Below, one piece after another: positions 40,484 to 49,597 of a stretch of DNA of 64,000 nt. The notes beneath the pieces are model-generated. The model had not been told where the DNA came from, made no database searches, and saw nothing but the letters and a program-made list of their open reading frames with translations. Position numbers and translations under genes: made by a program. The DNA is from Erythrobacter colymbi (GTDB lineage: Bacteria > Pseudomonadota > Alphaproteobacteria > Sphingomonadales > Sphingomonadaceae). Position 1 is the stretch's first letter; each line of letters starts with the position of its first letter. The DNA is taken from positions 186,001-250,000 of the forward strand of contig NZ_MUYK01000004.1 in the NCBI RefSeq assembly GCF_002155685.1. The letters run 5' to 3'.

Positions 40484-41491
40484 ATGACCGCCCCGCCCTT
40501 CTCCTGGATCCGGCCCGAGCCCTGGGGCATCCACATCGTCCCCGCCGATGCCTGGGTCGATCCCTCGCGGCCCGTGGCGCGGGCGCTGGTGACGCATGGC
40601 CACGCCGACCACGCGCGCGGGGGGCACGGGGTGACGGTCGCCACCCCCGCAACCCTCGCGATCATGGAATTGCGCTACCAGACCCGCGACGGCGCCTCCC
40701 CGGCCGAATATGGCGAGACGCTCGACATCGGCGGCGGCGTGACGGCGACCTACCTGCCTGCGGGCCACGTGCTCGGGAGCGCGCAAATCCTGCTCGAACA
40801 CGCGGGCGAGCGGGTGATCATCACCGGCGACTACAAGCGCGCCCCCGATCCGACTTGCGCGCCTTTCGCGGTCACCCCTTGCGACATCTTCATCACCGAG
40901 GCGACCTTCGGCCTGCCGGTCTTCACTCATCCGCCCATCGCCGAGGAGATCGCCAAGCTGCTCGAGGCGCGCCGCGAAAATCCCGATTCCAGCATCCTCG
41001 TGGGCGCCTATGCGCTCGGCAAGGCGCAGCGGGTGATCGCGGAATTGCGCGCGGCGGGGCACACGGAGACGATCTGGCTCCACGGCGCGATGGAGGCGAT
41101 GTGCCGGCTGTATGAGGAACACGGGGTGGCGCTCGGCGACCTGCGCCTCGTCAGCGATGCGAAGAAAGAGGATATGCGCGGCGGCATCATCCTAGCCCCG
41201 CCCTCGGCGCTCAATGATCGCTGGAGCCGCCGTCTGCCCGATCCCGTCACCGCGATGGCGAGCGGATGGATGCGGGTGCGCCAGCGTGCCCGCCAGCGCG
41301 GGGTCGAGCTGCCGCTGGTCATCTCCGACCATGCCGACTGGAACGAGCTCACCCGCACCATCGCCGAGGTGAACCCGCAGGAGACCTGGATCACCCACGG
41401 CCGCGAGGAAGCGCTGCTGCGCTGGTGTGAGCTATCCCAACGCCGCGCCCGCGCGCTGGCGCTGGTGGGATACGAGGACGAGGATGACTAG
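40484..41491 (+). CDS. Ligase-associated DNA exonuclease (metallo-beta-lactamase fold)
   Basis: A 335-residue MBL/β-CASP-like nuclease, the family found beside ATP-dependent DNA ligases. The metal motif is HGHADHARGGH (~42–52), with TYLPAGHVLGSAQILLE, VIITGDYKR and the terminal DHADWNEL and WITHGREEALL. The ligase follows at 41930, with one reverse-strand gene in between. Together they probably act in a DNA end-processing/repair pathway; the usual companions lhr helicase and a phosphoesterase are not adjacent here. Confidence 0.9.
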   Translation: MTAPPFSWIRPEPWGIHIVPADAWVDPSRPVARALVTHGHADHARGGHGVTVATPATLAIMELRYQTRDGASPAEYGETLDIGGGVTATYLPAGHVLGSAQILLEHAGERVIITGDYKRAPDPTCAPFAVTPCDIFITEATFGLPVFTHPPIAEEIAKLLEARRENPDSSILVGAYALGKAQRVIAELRAAGHTETIWLHGAMEAMCRLYEEHGVALGDLRLVSDAKKEDMRGGIILAPPSALNDRWSRRLPDPVTAMASGWMRVRQRARQRGVELPLVISDHADWNELTRTIAEVNPQETWITHGREEALLRWCELSQRRARALALVGYEDEDD

Positions 41492-41513
41492 CATCCCCGC
41501 CCCCGCACCGGAT

Positions 41514-41819
41514 TTACTTGATCGCGGTCAGATCGGCGTCGATCTTGGCGAGCAGCTCGTCGGTGATCATGCCCTGCGAGAAGGGCGCGACGGTGCGCAG
41601 GCTCAGTTCCTTGAACTGCTCGTAGGCCGGGTGCTGGTCGATGCCCGGCAGATACTTGTCGAGCACGGCCTTGGCACGCGCGTCGGCGACCAGCGCCTGG
41701 ATCGGGGTGTCGATCGAGAAGGCGGCGGCGGGCGCGGGGGCGTCCTGCGCGACGACGACGGCAGGCGCGGTCACGCCGGCAAGGGCAAGACCGAGAGCAG
41801 CAAGCGGAGCAAACTTCAT
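41514..41819 (-). CDS. Small secreted protein between the exonuclease and ligase genes
   Basis: A 101-residue protein with a signal peptide (MKFAPLAALGLALAGVTAPAVVVAQ). The mature part holds TPIQALVADARAKAVLDKYLPGID and LSLRTVAPFSQGMITDELLAKIDADL, predicted helical. The DKYLPGI segment resembles the N-terminus of some DUF1858-like proteins, but I cannot assign a family. It lies on the strand opposite to both neighbours. Confidence 0.68.
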   Translation of the reverse strand: MKFAPLAALGLALAGVTAPAVVVAQDAPAPAAAFSIDTPIQALVADARAKAVLDKYLPGIDQHPAYEQFKELSLRTVAPFSQGMITDELLAKIDADLTAIK

Positions 41820-41929
41820 AGGGCGGTTTCCTTGTTGGCGACGGGGCGGGCGTCACCACTGACACCCGTGTCAGCAACGCCATCTAGCGTATCCGTATGG
41901 CTGCGCAATGAATGTGTGGGGTGCGGGTG

Positions 41930-43528
41930 ATGGAGGAATTCGCCGCCCTGCTCGATGCGCTGGTGTATACGACGAGCCGCAACCGCAAGCTTGCGCTGAT
42001 CGTCGCCTATCTGCGCGCAAGCCCCGATACCGACCGCGGCTGGGCGCTCGCCGCGCTGACCGACGGGCTGGATTTTCCGGCGGTGAAGTCCTCGACCATT
42101 CGCAACCTGATGATGGAGCGGGTCGATCCGGTGCTGTGGGCGCTGAGCCGCGATTTCGTGGGCGACACGGCCGAGACCGCGAGCCTCTTGTGGCCGGAGC
42201 CCGAGGACGCCGAGCGGCACCCCGATCTTCCGCTGGTCGAAGTGGTCGAGCGCCTCTCCGCCCTCACCCGCGCGAGCGCCCCGAAGGAGCTCCCCGCGCT
42301 GTTCGACCGGCTCGATGCCAAGGGCCGCTATGCCCTGATCAAACTCGCGACGGGCGGGATGCGCGTCGGGGTCTCGGCGCGGCTCGCCAAGACTGCTTTC
42401 GCGATGGCCTTCGATGTGGCGGTCGAGGAGGTCGAGGAATACTGGCACGCCCTCACCCCCCCCTATGCCGAACTCTTCGCCTGGGCCGCGGACGGTGGCG
42501 CGCCGCCCGACCTCGCCCATACCCCGCGCTTCCGGCCCTTCATGCTCGCCCACCCGCTCGAGGACGGCGTGGTCGACCTTGCCGACTACGCCGCCGAGTG
42601 GAAGTGGGACGGGATCCGTGTGCAGCTTGTCAGGGCGGGCGGCGAAACGCGGGTCTATTCGCGCTCGGGCGACGATATTTCCGCGACCTTCCCCGAACTG
42701 CTCGATGTGCTGCCGATCGACGCGGTGCTCGATGGCGAATTGCTGGTGCGCGGCTCGGCCCAAGGGGGCGAAGCGGGAGGCGCGGCGAGTTTCAATGCGC
42801 TCCAGCAACGGCTCGGGAGGAAGACCGTCTCCAAGGCGATGCTGCGCGATTACCCCGCCTTCGTGCGGCTTTATGACGTGCTGCTGCTCGAAGGGCAGGA
42901 CTGGCGCGAGGCCCCGTGGAAGTCGCGCCGCGCGACTTTGGAAGCGCTGATGCCGCGCCTGCCGGAGAGCCATTTCGATCTCTCGCAACTGGTCGAGGCG
43001 GCAGACTTCGCCGCCCTCGCCGCGATCCGCGACACAGCGCGCGACGAGGCGATCGAGGGCCTGATGCTCAAGCACCGCGAGAGCCCCTATGTCGCGGGCC
43101 GCAAGGTCGCCCTCTGGTACAAATGGAAGCGCGATCCGCTGCTGGTCGACTGCGTGCTGATGTATGCCCAGCGCGGCAGCGGCAAGCGCTCGAGCTTCTA
43201 CAGCGACTACACCTTCGGCTGCTGGGACGGCGATCCCGATGCGGGCGCCGAGCTGCTCCCCGTCGGCAAGGCCTATTCGGGCTTCACCGACGAGGAGCTG
43301 AAGAAGCTCGACCGTTTCGTGCGGCAGAACACGCTGAACAAGTTCGGCCCCGTGCGCGAGGTGAAGCGCGAGCTAGTGTTCGAGGTCGCCTTCGATTCGG
43401 TCCACACCAGCAAGCGCCACAAGAGCGGCCTCGCCATGCGCTTCCCCCGCATCCACCGCATCCGCTGGGACAAGCCCGCGCACGAGGCCGACCGGATCGA
43501 GGGGTTGCGGGCGCTGGTGAAGGACTGA
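41930..43528 (+). CDS. ATP-dependent DNA ligase, exonuclease-associated type
   Basis: A 532-residue ATP-dependent ligase with an N-terminal α-helical domain, a nucleotidyltransferase domain and an OB fold. Motif I with the adenylated lysine is at about residue 225 (AEWKWDGIRVQLV); the downstream motifs GELLVRG, EGLMLKHRESPY, ALWYKWKRDPL and the C-terminal FPRIHRIRWDK are visible. ATG 41930 is chosen over 41912, giving the usual MEEFAALLD start. It works with the MBL exonuclease upstream, separate from the essential NAD-dependent LigA. Confidence 0.93.
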   Translation: MEEFAALLDALVYTTSRNRKLALIVAYLRASPDTDRGWALAALTDGLDFPAVKSSTIRNLMMERVDPVLWALSRDFVGDTAETASLLWPEPEDAERHPDLPLVEVVERLSALTRASAPKELPALFDRLDAKGRYALIKLATGGMRVGVSARLAKTAFAMAFDVAVEEVEEYWHALTPPYAELFAWAADGGAPPDLAHTPRFRPFMLAHPLEDGVVDLADYAAEWKWDGIRVQLVRAGGETRVYSRSGDDISATFPELLDVLPIDAVLDGELLVRGSAQGGEAGGAASFNALQQRLGRKTVSKAMLRDYPAFVRLYDVLLLEGQDWREAPWKSRRATLEALMPRLPESHFDLSQLVEAADFAALAAIRDTARDEAIEGLMLKHRESPYVAGRKVALWYKWKRDPLLVDCVLMYAQRGSGKRSSFYSDYTFGCWDGDPDAGAELLPVGKAYSGFTDEELKKLDRFVRQNTLNKFGPVREVKRELVFEVAFDSVHTSKRHKSGLAMRFPRIHRIRWDKPAHEADRIEGLRALVKD

Positions 43529-43537
43529 TCCTGCCTT

Positions 43538-43638
43538 CGTCATTGCGAGCCGCAGGCGAAGCAATCCATGGCCTGCCCCTTCCACGTGATGCGAGGGCAG
43601 ACCATGGATTGCTTCGCCTGCGGCTCCTCGCAATGACG
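43538..43638. repeat. Long inverted repeat (MITE/REP-like) after the DNA ligase
   Basis: The left arm 43538–43571 and right arm 43602–43638 are near-perfect reverse complements apart from a 3-base insertion in the right arm; inner CTGCCC/GGGCAG extends the pairing. The ends read CGTCATTGCGAG and CTCGCAATGACG, and the arms contain GAAGCAATCCATGG. CATTGCGAG…GAAGCAATCCA is a sequence I know to recur in many bacterial genomes as an intergenic repeat. There is no coding potential. Confidence 0.8.
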
Positions 43639-43714
43639 AGTGGGGAGGCGAGGGGGATTGACGTGGAGCTTCGCCAGGCGCAAATGAGTTTCAAATAGCA
43701 ACTGGAGAGATGCC

Positions 43715-44233
43715 ATGTCCTACGCCACCGCCGCGCTTGCCACCTATGCCAATATGCTCGGCACGCTCGATCACCTCGTCACCAAGGCCGAGGCCCACGA
43801 GAAGGGCGAGACGCTGCTGCAATCGCGGCTCGCGGAGGACATGTTCCCGCTGGCGACGCAGATCCGGTTCACCATCGATCAGGTGCGGGTCGCGCTCGAC
43901 CGGCTCGGAAATCTCGGGCTGGCCGCCGACGACAGCGACATCACCACCTTTGCCGAGGCCCATGCCCGCATCGCCGCCGTGCGCGAGCTGGTCGCGAACA
44001 CCGATCCTGCGACCTGGCCGGCGAGCGGCGACACGGTCGAGTTCACCCTCCCCAACGGCATGGCCTTCGTCATGCAAGCGCACGAATATTGCCGCGACTG
44101 GGCGACCCCGCAGTTCTATTTCCACCTGATGGCCGCCTATGCGATCCTGCGCGCCGAGGGGCTGGCTATCGGCAAGATCGATTATGTCGGCTACATGATG
44201 CGCTACATGAAGCAGCCCACACCCGCCGCCTGA
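43715..44233 (+). CDS. DUF1993 family protein
   Basis: A 172-residue DUF1993 protein, a four-helix-bundle fold related to DinB-like proteins. Landmarks are MLGTLDHLVTKAEAHEKGE, LAEDMFPLATQIRFTIDQVR and QFYFHLMAAYAILRAEGLAIG near the C-terminus, with potential ligands in AHEYCRDW. The biochemical role is unknown. Its stop shares a base with the ATG of the DUF1275 gene, so both are probably translated together. GGAGAG lies 6 bases before the ATG. Confidence 0.85.
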   Translation: MSYATAALATYANMLGTLDHLVTKAEAHEKGETLLQSRLAEDMFPLATQIRFTIDQVRVALDRLGNLGLAADDSDITTFAEAHARIAAVRELVANTDPATWPASGDTVEFTLPNGMAFVMQAHEYCRDWATPQFYFHLMAAYAILRAEGLAIGKIDYVGYMMRYMKQPTPAA

Positions 44234-44865
44234 TGCACCGATACGACCCCGCGCGCCAACGCCTAGCGCTCGGGCTGGCCGCGCTCGCGGGGCTGGTGGA
44301 TGCGACGGGGTTCGTGGTGGCGGGGGGCTATTTCACCTCCTTCATGTCGGGCAACACCACCCGGCTAGGGGTGGAGCTGGCGCAGACCCCCGCCCTCGCC
44401 CTGGCCCCGCTGGGGCTGATCGCGGCGTTTCTGGCAGGCGTGATCGGCGGCGCGCTGATCGGGCGGCGCGCCGAGGGACGGCGCAAGCGGGTCTTGCTGG
44501 GCATCGTGGCGCTGCTGCTGGCTTGCGGCGCGGGGCTGCTCGCGGCCGGGCTCTCCATTCCCTTCCTCGCCGCCTCGGCATTGGCGATGGGCCTCGCCAA
44601 CAATGTCTTCGCGAAAGCCGGCGAGGTGACGGTCGGCGTCACCTACATGACCGGGGCGCTGGTGCGTTACGGGCAGGGGATCGCCGCAAGGCTGGCGGGC
44701 GAGCCACTCGAATCGACGCGGGGCTACGGCCTGTTGTGGAGCGCTCTAGCGCTGGGCGCGGTGGCGGGCGGCGTGCTGTCCGGCATCGCCCCGGTGCTGT
44801 CGGCGGGGAGTGCCTGTGTCGTCGCGCTGGCCCTGTGGATCGCAGCCCTGCGCGTCGAGCGCTAA
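44233..44865 (+). CDS. DUF1275 (YoaK-like) membrane protein
   Basis: A 210-residue integral membrane protein with six hydrophobic helices. The DUF1275 hallmarks are visible: LAGLVDATGFVVAGGYFTSFMSGNTTRLG at the N-terminus and GLANNVFAKAGEVTVGVTYMTGALVRYGQ in the second half. Function unknown; a transporter-like role has been suggested for the family. The start overlaps the DUF1993 stop (TGATG), and the stop overlaps the convergent DUF167 gene. Confidence 0.87.
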   Translation: MHRYDPARQRLALGLAALAGLVDATGFVVAGGYFTSFMSGNTTRLGVELAQTPALALAPLGLIAAFLAGVIGGALIGRRAEGRRKRVLLGIVALLLACGAGLLAAGLSIPFLAASALAMGLANNVFAKAGEVTVGVTYMTGALVRYGQGIAARLAGEPLESTRGYGLLWSALALGAVAGGVLSGIAPVLSAGSACVVALALWIAALRVER

Positions 44866-45143
44866 AGTTCGACGTGTAAAACCTTCGTCCGCGAAGTTGC
44901 GCCGCGCAACAACCTGACCCGCGAGGGCGCCAGCCCGAGCGCCCGCGCCACCACCTCCTGCACTGCCTGATTGGCCGCGCCCTTGTCGGCAGGGGCGCGG
45001 ACCTTCACCAGCACGGCATCGGGAGCGAGCGTCACGCTCTCCTCGCGCGCGCCGGGGGTGACCTTCACCGTCAGACGCCTGTCTGCGCCGATCCTCTCCC
45101 GCAGCACCTCTGCATCCGGCAGCTGCGCCGGCGGGCGAGCCAT
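44862..45143 (-). CDS. DUF167 (YggU-like) protein
   Basis: A 93-residue DUF167 protein. The family core is VKVTPGAREESVTLAPDAVL, then KVRAPADKGAANQAVQEVVA and PSRVRLLRGATSRTK. YggU has a known small α/β fold but no established function. It is the last gene of the long minus-strand operon from the M23 peptidase and hemB; its ATG shares a base with the carbonic anhydrase stop (TAATG). Confidence 0.9.
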   Translation of the reverse strand: MARPPAQLPDAEVLRERIGADRRLTVKVTPGAREESVTLAPDAVLVKVRAPADKGAANQAVQEVVARALGLAPSRVRLLRGATSRTKVLHVEL

Positions 45144-45709
45144 TACCTGAGCGCGGCCGCGACCGCCTCGGCGTGGTGCTTCGCGTTCTCGGCATAGTGC
45201 GCGGTGCCGATCCGCATGCCCATGATCGCGGCGTCATCGAGATCGCGCATCTTGCGCGCCGGGCGCCCGCCCCACAGCTCGCGCGGCTCCATCACCTTGC
45301 CCTCGGTCAGCATCGCGCCCGCCGCCAGCATCGCGTCCGACCCGATCACCGCCTTGTTCATCACGATCGCCCCGAGGCCGACGAAGCCGCGGTCGTGGAT
45401 GATGCAGCCGTGGACCATCGCCATGTGGCCGATCAGCACGTCATCGCCGATGATCAGCGGCGAGCCGTCGGGGTCGCCCGGGCGCGGCGGGTCGCAGTGG
45501 AGCACGGAGCCGTCCTGCACATTGCTGCGCTTGCCGATCACGATCCGCGACACATCCGCGCGCAGCACGCAATTGTACCAGACCGAGCTGCCCTCGCCGA
45601 TCTCGACATCGCCGATGATCGTGCAGCCGGGCGCGATGAAGGCGCTGTCGTGAATGCGCGGCGTCTTGCCGTGGATGGGGACGATGTTCACGCCCGGTCG
45701 GTGTGTCAT
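45143..45709 (-). CDS. Gamma-class carbonic anhydrase-like protein
   Basis: A 188-residue left-handed β-helix protein of the γ-carbonic anhydrase/YrdA family. Hexapeptide repeats run through SAFIAPGCTIIGDVEIGEGS and VWYNCVLRADVSRIVIG; the three zinc histidines are in VLHCDPP and IGHMAMVHGCIIH. Family members bind zinc and some hydrate CO2; activity of this type is often undemonstrated. It lies 11 bases downstream of the spermidine-synthase-like gene in the operon. Confidence 0.9.
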   Translation of the reverse strand: MTHRPGVNIVPIHGKTPRIHDSAFIAPGCTIIGDVEIGEGSSVWYNCVLRADVSRIVIGKRSNVQDGSVLHCDPPRPGDPDGSPLIIGDDVLIGHMAMVHGCIIHDRGFVGLGAIVMNKAVIGSDAMLAAGAMLTEGKVMEPRELWGGRPARKMRDLDDAAIMGMRIGTAHYAENAKHHAEAVAAALR

Positions 45710-45720
45710 GGGGCTCTCGC

Positions 45721-47943
45721 TTACAGGTTCTTCCAGAGAAGATAGGGCAGGATCGAGGCGTAGTCATCGCGCCACACGGTGTCGGCGGGCTTGCCGAGCG
45801 GGCGCCACTTGCCGTCCTGTGTGAGCGCCGCGATCCGCGCCGGATCGCGCGACAGCGCCACCCAGTTCGACGGGGTGAGCCCGTCCGTCTGCGAATCGTC
45901 CGCCCTCAGCACAGCGGTAAGCTTGTCCTCGCGGGCGAGCGCGGAGAGCACCGGCTCGAGGGTGATGAAGCGGTTGCTGATATGGATCAGCAGCACCCCA
46001 TCGGGCGCGAGCGAGCGGAAATAGACCTTCTGCGCCTCGGCGGTCATCAGGTGCAGCGGGATCGCGTCGGACGAGAAAGCATCGACCACCAGCATGTCGA
46101 AACTGTCGGCGGGGAGCTTCTCCAGCTTCAGGCGCGCATCGCCGATGATCGTCGGCGCGTCCGGGGTGCAGCGCTTCATGAAGGTGAACTGGCCGCGCGT
46201 CGAATATTCGAGCACCGCCGGATCGATCTCGAAGAAGGTCCAGGCCTGTCCCGGCTTGGCATAGCAGGCGAGCGTGCCGACCCCGAGGCCGACCACGCCG
46301 ATGCGCGCCTTGCCGCCATAGAGCCGCTCGGCCGAAGACAGGGCCAGGCCGACCCCCGATTGCGCGCCGTAATAGGTGGTGGCCTTGGTCTCCTGCGCGG
46401 GATCGAGATGCTGGACGCCGTGCAGCGTCGTGCCGTGGATCAGGCGGCGCAGCCCGTCGGAGGTGTTGCGCACGGTGTAGATGCCGAAATAGCTGCGGCT
46501 GCGCGCGCCTTCCCAGCTGGTCTGCGCCTGGGCGAGCGCGCCGAGCGCCGCGATCAGCGCCGCGCAGGCGGTCACGAAGGCCCAGCGCCGCGCGGCGAGC
46601 AGCACCGCCGCCACGATCAGCCCGGCGAATATCGCCATGCTGACGAGGCTCCACTCGGGACTTACCAGCGTCGCCTCGCGGATGCGGAGCGCGCCGACGA
46701 AGACCGCAAAGAGCAGCACCGCGATGCCCATGCGCACGGTGTCGGGCCGGGTGAAGATGCGCCCCAGCCACCCGCTCCACGCCGAAAGCGGCAGCAGCGC
46801 AGCGGCGGCGAGGATCAGCAGCGGGTGCTCCCACGTCCAGTCGAACACCAGCGGCGCGATCAGGGCGGTGAACAGCCCGCCGAGCACGCCGCCCGCCGAC
46901 ATCACAAGGTAGAACTGGGTCAGCCGCGCAGGCTCGGGCCGCGCTTCATAAAGCCGCGCGTGGAGCGTCACCGCGGCGACGAACAGCAGCAGCAGGCTCG
47001 CCGCGACCGCCAGCAGGCTCGGGCGCGAGGAGCCGAGCATCGCCAGCGCCCCCGCTCCCGCCAGCACCACGGGCGAGGCTGCACTCAGCCATCCGGCGAT
47101 GCGGCGCTTCTCGGCAAAGGCGATCGAGAAGGACAGGAGGTACAGCCCGAGCGGGATCACCCACAGGAGCGGCATCGCGAAGATATCGGTGGTAAGGTGC
47201 GTGGTGGTCGAAAGCATCAGCCCCGAGGGCACGGCCGACAGCGCGAGCCACAGCAGGATGCGCTTTGCATCGGGCGCGGGTTCGGCCGGGGCGGCTTCCG
47301 GAGCAGCAGCCATGACGGCAGGCGCGGGCGCCTTGCGGCGGGCGAAGGCGGCAAGGGCCACCAGCACCACCAGCACCGCATATCCCGCCGCCCAGCCGCG
47401 GCTCTGCGCGCCGATCGGCAGCAGCGGCTCGACCAGCAACGGATAGGCGAGCAGCCCCGCAAAGCTCCCGAGGTTGGAGGCGGCGTAGAGCGGATAGGGA
47501 TCGCCCGCCTTGGGGTGCGAGGCGAACCATTGCTGCATCAGCGGGGCCTGCGCCGAGACGACGAAGAACAGCGGGCCGATGGTCAGCAGAAACAGGTAAG
47601 GCACCCACAGCGCCTCGCTCCCCGCAGCCGGCGGCTCGATATTGGGGAGCGCGATCGGCAGGGTGAAGGCCGCGGCGACCAGCAGCGTCAGGTGGATCAG
47701 CGCCGCCCGCCCCACGGCGAGGCGCGAAAGAGCATGGGCATAGGCATAGCCGCCCAGCAGCAGCGCCTGATAGACCAGCATCGCGCTGTTCCAGACGTTG
47801 GGCGCCCCGCCCAGCCGCGGCAGCGCCATGCGCGCGACCAGCGGCTGCACCAGAAACAGCAGGAAACTTCCCGTGAGGATCGTCAGCGCGAACAGCCAGC
47901 GCTGCGGCGATCCTCCCGCACCGCCCGACGTGTCGTCACTCAT
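45721..47943 (-). CDS. Fused multi-spanning membrane / spermidine-synthase-like protein
   Basis: A 740-residue fusion. The first ~480 residues hold about a dozen hydrophobic helices (starting LFALTILTGSFLLFLVQPLVA). The C-terminal ~230 residues have a Rossmann methyltransferase-like spermidine synthase fold (RIGVVGLGVGTLACYAKPGQ, FEIDPAVLEYS, DMLVVDAFSSDAIPLHLMT). Key polyamine-site residues cannot be confirmed, and such fusions are not proven aminopropyltransferases. The ATG at 47943 overlaps the stop of the upstream acetyltransferase (ATGA). The substrate could be membrane-linked. Confidence 0.82.
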   Translation of the reverse strand: MSDDTSGGAGGSPQRWLFALTILTGSFLLFLVQPLVARMALPRLGGAPNVWNSAMLVYQALLLGGYAYAHALSRLAVGRAALIHLTLLVAAAFTLPIALPNIEPPAAGSEALWVPYLFLLTIGPLFFVVSAQAPLMQQWFASHPKAGDPYPLYAASNLGSFAGLLAYPLLVEPLLPIGAQSRGWAAGYAVLVVLVALAAFARRKAPAPAVMAAAPEAAPAEPAPDAKRILLWLALSAVPSGLMLSTTTHLTTDIFAMPLLWVIPLGLYLLSFSIAFAEKRRIAGWLSAASPVVLAGAGALAMLGSSRPSLLAVAASLLLLFVAAVTLHARLYEARPEPARLTQFYLVMSAGGVLGGLFTALIAPLVFDWTWEHPLLILAAAALLPLSAWSGWLGRIFTRPDTVRMGIAVLLFAVFVGALRIREATLVSPEWSLVSMAIFAGLIVAAVLLAARRWAFVTACAALIAALGALAQAQTSWEGARSRSYFGIYTVRNTSDGLRRLIHGTTLHGVQHLDPAQETKATTYYGAQSGVGLALSSAERLYGGKARIGVVGLGVGTLACYAKPGQAWTFFEIDPAVLEYSTRGQFTFMKRCTPDAPTIIGDARLKLEKLPADSFDMLVVDAFSSDAIPLHLMTAEAQKVYFRSLAPDGVLLIHISNRFITLEPVLSALAREDKLTAVLRADDSQTDGLTPSNWVALSRDPARIAALTQDGKWRPLGKPADTVWRDDYASILPYLLWKNL

Positions 47944-48505
47944 GCCCCGGCCCCCGTTGCCTGTTCCCATTGCGCGCGTGTGATCGCGTACTGGATTTCG
48001 CGATTGTGCTCGGGTGGCATTGCCGGGTCTGTGAAATCAAGGTCGGGCCGCCGCACCATGCCCAGTTTCTCCATCAGCAGCCACGAGCCGCGGTTGGCGG
48101 GCGTGGTGATGGCGACGATCTGCGGCACATCGAAGGTGCCGAAACCCCAGTCGACCACCGCGCGCATCGCCTCGTACGCGTAGCCCATCCGCCAGCGATC
48201 CTCGCGCACCAGCCAGCCGATCTCGTGATCCTGCGGATTGGGCGCGAGCGAGTGAGCGACATGGCGCAGCCCGCAATGGCCGACGATCTCTCCGCTCGCA
48301 CGCTCGACCATCAGCATGAAGCCGAAGCCATGCGCGGCGAAGCTGGCGCGCGAGGCTTGGTGCTTGGCGGCGATCACCGCGCGCGGCTGCACCCCGCCGA
48401 GAAATTCCATCACCGCCGGAGTGTTGAGCAGGGTCATGTGCGGATCGAGATCGTCCACGCCGATTTGGCGCAGGATCAACCGCTCGGTGGTAATGACGGT
48501 CGCCG

Positions 48506-48509
<4 letters not shown>
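47940..48509 (-). CDS. GNAT family N-acetyltransferase 1 (RimJ/RimL-like)
   Basis: A 189-residue GNAT protein starting TTERLILRQIGVDDLDPHMTLL, the typical opening of the RimJ/RimL/Ser-acetyltransferase subgroup. The acetyl-CoA-binding region is EIGWLVREDRWRMGYAYEAM, and the β4–β5 part contains GEIVGHCGLRHV. It is one of three adjacent paralogues, overlapping both neighbours by 4 bases. Substrates could be ribosomal protein N-termini or small amines; unknown. Confidence 0.87.
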
Positions 48510-49057
<548 letters not shown>

Positions 49058-49597
49058 GCGGGGGCTTCCATCGACCACACGGTGGTGGGGTTGTCTTCGG
49101 GGGGATAGTCGGGATCGACATAGCCGAGCTCGGGCCGCGCGGTGAAGCCGAGACGCTGCATCATGCGGGTGGAAGCCGCGTTGGAATCGCTGGTCTGCGA
49201 ATAGAGCACCGGCAGCGCGAGCACTTCGAAGGCATGGGCGATCACCGCCCGCGCCGCCTCGCTGGCATAGCCCTGCCCCCAATGGGCCTCGGCGAAGGTC
49301 CAGCCGATCTCGCGCTGGCCTTGCAGCACCGCAGGCGCCGCGGGGGAGCGCAGGTGGAACAGGCCGACGCGGCCAACGCGGGTGTCGCTGTCGCGCAGCC
49401 ACACCGTCCAGCGCTGGTGCCCGCCCTTGTGGAACGCCTCGATATCGTCGGCGAGGCTCTCCGCCACCGCCTCGGGCGCGCGCACTCCGGCGAGATGGCG
49501 CATCACGGCTTCGGTGTTCATCTGTGCGAGCACCCACGGCAGATCCTCCGCCACCGGCGGGCGCAGGATCAGGCGGTCGGTTGCAAGCGTGCTCTCG

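Noticed and set aside
41912-43528. A CRISPR or defence-associated ligase
   Set aside because: The exonuclease–ligase pair is a known housekeeping/repair association and there is no repeat-spacer array in the window.
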